DNA of 8,379 nt from an uncultured Ruminococcus sp. Its GTDB lineage: Bacteria; Bacillota; Clostridia; Oscillospirales; Acutalibacteraceae. Below, one piece after another: positions 6,487 through 8,379 of this stretch. The notes under the pieces are model-generated. The model made no database searches and was not told the DNA's origin. It saw only the letters and a list, made by a program, of their open reading frames with translations. Position numbers and translations under genes: made by a program. The stretch is from contig CACXHC010000299.1 in the NCBI GenBank assembly GCA_902767285.1, forward strand, positions 1 through 8,379. Reading direction: 5' to 3'. How positions within the stretch are numbered: position 1 is the stretch's first letter; the number at the start of each line of letters is the position of its first letter.

Positions 6487-6516
6487 ATTATAACACATCA
6501 TATCCGCACAAATCAA
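6487..6516 (-). promoter_or_regulatory. Probable promoter of the marR gene
   Basis: Minus strand: -35-like TTGATT (6511-6516), 18-bp spacer, perfect -10 TATAAT (6487-6492), about 45 bp before the start codon. The -35 is imperfect. No TTCG/CGAA palindrome overlaps it. Confidence 0.6.
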
Positions 6517-6567
6517 CAAGGATTTCAAGTATTCAATAAGCAAAAAACATTCGGGCGTACACGAATC

Positions 6568-6597
6568 TTGACAAAACTAATAATCGCATTGTATAAT
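6568..6597 (+). promoter_or_regulatory. Promoter of the membrane-protein/CorA operon
   Basis: Plus strand: perfect -35 TTGACA (6568-6573), 18-bp spacer, perfect -10 TATAAT (6592-6597). It gives a leader of roughly 40 nt to the start at 6647. It diverges from the marR promoter; the two -35 boxes are about 50 bp apart. Confidence 0.85.
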
Positions 6598-6646
6598 TAA
6601 TTGTAAATAAGCAATTTTTTAAAATTACCAAAGGGGGATTATGTAT

Positions 6647-7315
6647 ATGGAGGATAATAACGGTTACAGACCTATGAGCTACGAAGAGGCTTTAAAAGAA
6701 CGTGAAAAAAATAAAATTCAACGTGAACGAGAAAAAAAGCTCTTTAAAATGAATAATACATATCCTTCTTTCATTGATCCTTTTTTGGATCGTGATTATC
6801 CGCTCCTTAGAAAAGTGGGAATAGTTGTTGTAATAATAAGTCTTTGTACAATGATTATGACGTTTTTGCTGTTCTTTATTATAGATGAAACCGACTGCGG
6901 AATGTTATCTATGGAACGTACATCCGGAGTTGTTACTTCTCTTGTAAATCCGAAAGACAACGCCGACAAAGCAAGCATCGTTATGTTGGAGTACGAATAT
7001 AACAAAAAAAATTACGAAGAAAAAGTGGCTGTTTCCGAAAAAGCCGGAGTTAATGATTCGGTGTGGGTATACGTTAAAAAAGGCGATCCGACAGACGTAA
7101 GCGATGTGGCTATGGTTAAGCACACTTTAAAAAATCTTTCGGAAGATTTTTATGAGGTGGAAATCGGAGCTTTGGTTATAGGAATAGTGATGATCCTTTA
7201 TTCATACGGAGAATACAGAAGAATGTCACGACAAGCAACCAAGGAAAGGCTAAGACGTGCGTGGCGACCTTCTGTTTTGACAGGAATCTTCAGAGATAAT
7301 GATTTTTTTGAGTAA
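6647..7315 (+). CDS. Two-TM membrane protein with DUF3592-like extracytoplasmic domain
   Basis: A 222-residue protein. An N-terminal cytoplasmic segment rich in Lys and Glu (about 1-50, coiled-coil-like KEREKNKIQREREKK) is followed by a hydrophobic helix (about 54-77), a beta-rich region of about 85 residues, a second TM helix (about 168-184) and a basic C-terminal tail. The middle region (VMLEYEYNKKNYEEKVAVS ... GVNDSVWVYVKKGDPTDV) follows the pattern of DUF3592 domains, whose function is unknown. The start at 6647 is preferred because the AGGGGG site is 9 bp upstream; ATG at 6641 is only 3 bp from it. It is separated by 17 bp from the CorA-like gene, so the pair is probably co-transcribed and the protein may assist or respond with that transporter. 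That link rests only on gene order. Confidence 0.8.
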   Translation: MEDNNGYRPMSYEEALKEREKNKIQREREKKLFKMNNTYPSFIDPFLDRDYPLLRKVGIVVVIISLCTMIMTFLLFFIIDETDCGMLSMERTSGVVTSLVNPKDNADKASIVMLEYEYNKKNYEEKVAVSEKAGVNDSVWVYVKKGDPTDVSDVAMVKHTLKNLSEDFYEVEIGALVIGIVMILYSYGEYRRMSRQATKERLRRAWRPSVLTGIFRDNDFFE

Positions 7316-7332
7316 TACAATGAGGTGAATTT

Positions 7333-8250
7333 ATGTTTTTTTTCATAGGCGAAACTTTAACTCTATATGATAATTCAAAGCCGGAGAAAAAAAACGCTCC
7401 GTATGTTGCAATTATGACAAAAAAAGAATGGGAGTCCGGACGTGATCAATTCGATATGGGTATTGAAATTGACCCGAGCGAATCCGAAATAGTTGTTACT
7501 AAAGCCGAGGTAAACTATGACTCTATTACAGGAACTTTTTCGATTCCGAACAGGCTCGATTTTTCTCAAGAAGATACAGTGTTCGCTTTTGCTCTTGATG
7601 AAAAAGGTATCGTTTTTATTGATGACAGCGGTATGGCATTCGATATTGTCAAACAGCTTCAAAAAACAAAAAAGTGGAGAATGCCGTGTTTGGAACGCTT
7701 TTTGTATGATTTTCTCGACCGCCTTGTTTTAGGCGACCAGCAACTTCTCTCTCGTTATGAATGGGAACTTTATGGTATGGAAAAAGAAATCACACGAGAA
7801 GAAGGGAATATCAAAATAGACAGAGTTAACGATATTAGAGGCGATGTGCGTGACCTTCATAATCACTACGAACAACTGCTTGACCTTGCCGAAATTTTAG
7901 AGGAAAACGAAAATAATTTCTTTAAAAAACAAAATCTGCGTTATTTTAGATTGTTTGCTAACAGAATAGAGCGTTTGTGCGATACTTCCGCCGGAATAAG
8001 CGACTACACAATGCAAATTCGAGATCTTTACAAAATGCACCTCGATATAAAACAAAATAATATAATGACAATTCTTACTGCCGTTACCACGATTTTTATG
8101 CCTCTTACGCTTATAGTAGGCTGGTATGGTATGAATTTTCGTTATATGCCCGAACTTGAGTATAAATGGAGTTATCCTATTCTCGCAATTATTAGTGTTG
8201 TAATTGTTATTATCAACGCAATCATATTCAAAAAGAAAAAATGGATGTGA
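7333..8250 (+). CDS. CorA-like divalent cation (Mg2+) transporter
   Basis: A 305-residue CorA-superfamily protein: a large N-terminal cytoplasmic domain (about 1-240) with the long helical part typical of the funnel (about 118-240), then TM1 (about 245-264), the signature YGMNF (265-269) at the pore mouth, a short acidic loop MPELE, TM2 (about 281-299), and the lysine-rich end KKKKW on the cytoplasmic side. It is expected to form a homopentameric channel for Mg2+ or related ions. The acidic loop after GMN resembles the MPEL-type loop of classical CorA. The Shine-Dalgarno AGGTGA lies 5 bp before the ATG. Length is near normal for CorA. It is the second gene of a two-gene operon; ZntB-type or other metal specificity cannot be excluded. 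Confidence 0.92.
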   Translation: MFFFIGETLTLYDNSKPEKKNAPYVAIMTKKEWESGRDQFDMGIEIDPSESEIVVTKAEVNYDSITGTFSIPNRLDFSQEDTVFAFALDEKGIVFIDDSGMAFDIVKQLQKTKKWRMPCLERFLYDFLDRLVLGDQQLLSRYEWELYGMEKEITREEGNIKIDRVNDIRGDVRDLHNHYEQLLDLAEILEENENNFFKKQNLRYFRLFANRIERLCDTSAGISDYTMQIRDLYKMHLDIKQNNIMTILTAVTTIFMPLTLIVGWYGMNFRYMPELEYKWSYPILAIISVVIVIINAIIFKKKKWM

Positions 8251-8300
8251 ATTTTTTCGTTTTATATGGCCTCTGTCAGCAACAAAATTAATGTGCTGTG

Positions 8301-8349
8301 AAAAATTGGCTTTTCTTGGGAAAACCTTTTTTGAAAAAAAGGTTTTCCC
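8301..8349 (+). terminator. Terminator-like repeat, copy 2 (downstream of the CorA-like gene)
   Basis: Bases 8301-8340 are the exact reverse complement of 74-113. The shared core holds a short stem (8308-8315 with 8319-8326) followed by six T (8327-8332). This copy additionally forms a perfect 15-bp hairpin, GGGAAAACCTTTTTT (8318-8332) with AAAAAAGGTTTTCCC (8335-8349), around a 2-nt loop. It sits 50 bp after the CorA-like stop codon. The two structures are mutually exclusive. Terminating action is inferred from layout; the sequence beyond the long hairpin (AAACCCTTTCC) lacks an immediate T-run. Confidence 0.72.
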
Positions 8350-8379
8350 AAACCCTTTCCAAAAAACTTTTTTATGGTA

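Noticed and set aside
6549..6566. ATTCG-N8-CGAAT inverted repeat upstream of the divergent plus-strand promoter, as a third MarR operator
   Set aside because: The gap between the TTCG and CGAA halves is 8 bp here against 5 bp in the two matching operators, and there is no tandem second palindrome; it is too weak to call.
1..8379. CRISPR arrays, tRNA or rRNA genes
   Set aside because: No regularly spaced repeats and no tRNA- or rRNA-like conserved sequence was seen on either strand.

Overview
The window is AT-rich chromosomal DNA from a low-GC Gram-positive bacterium. Purine-rich AGGAG-type ribosome binding sites, sigma-A-like promoters, poly-A/T spacers and the protein families point to an anaerobic gut or rumen member of the Clostridia (Ruminococcaceae/Oscillospiraceae-like). 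The placement is an inference from style; no marker gene is present.

Layout. Bases 120-6442 are all read leftward (minus strand). In transcription order they hold a MarR-family regulator (5993-6442), a stand-alone NRPS-type condensation enzyme (4409-5815), a small acyl/peptidyl carrier protein (3986-4225), an AMP-forming acyl ligase (2479-3993, overlapping the carrier gene by 8 bp), an alpha/beta hydrolase (1588-2406, behind an intrinsic terminator/attenuator), and a separately promoted cytoplasmic GH13 alpha-glucan hydrolase (120-1445). Rightward from the same intergenic region as marR run a two-TM protein with a DUF3592-like domain (6647-7315) and a CorA-like divalent-cation transporter (7333-8250), 17 bp apart.

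How it works together. Condensation enzyme, carrier protein, acyl ligase and hydrolase form a minimal dissociated NRPS-like assembly line: the ligase would activate a carboxylic acid, probably a fatty acid, and load it on the carrier; the condensation enzyme would transfer it to an amine or alcohol; the hydrolase could edit or release. A simple N-acyl amide or lipid ester is the most likely product, but substrates cannot be read from sequence. No phosphopantetheinyl transferase or exporter lies in the window.

The most notable signal is regulatory. The condensation operon and the GH13 gene carry nearly the same promoter-operator cassette: a TTGAAA-N17-TATAAT/TAAAAT promoter followed directly by a composite palindrome built on TTCG...CGAA, with 34 of 41 positions identical in the operator block, the same spacing in both, and one compensatory base-pair change. 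With marR next door, this looks like a small two-operon MarR regulon joining alpha-glucan breakdown to acyl-conjugate synthesis.

Other items: a relic of an IS200/IS605-type element (tnpB tail plus right end) lies between the condensation and carrier genes, and a 40-bp terminator-like repeat lies 3' of the outermost gene at each end of the window.
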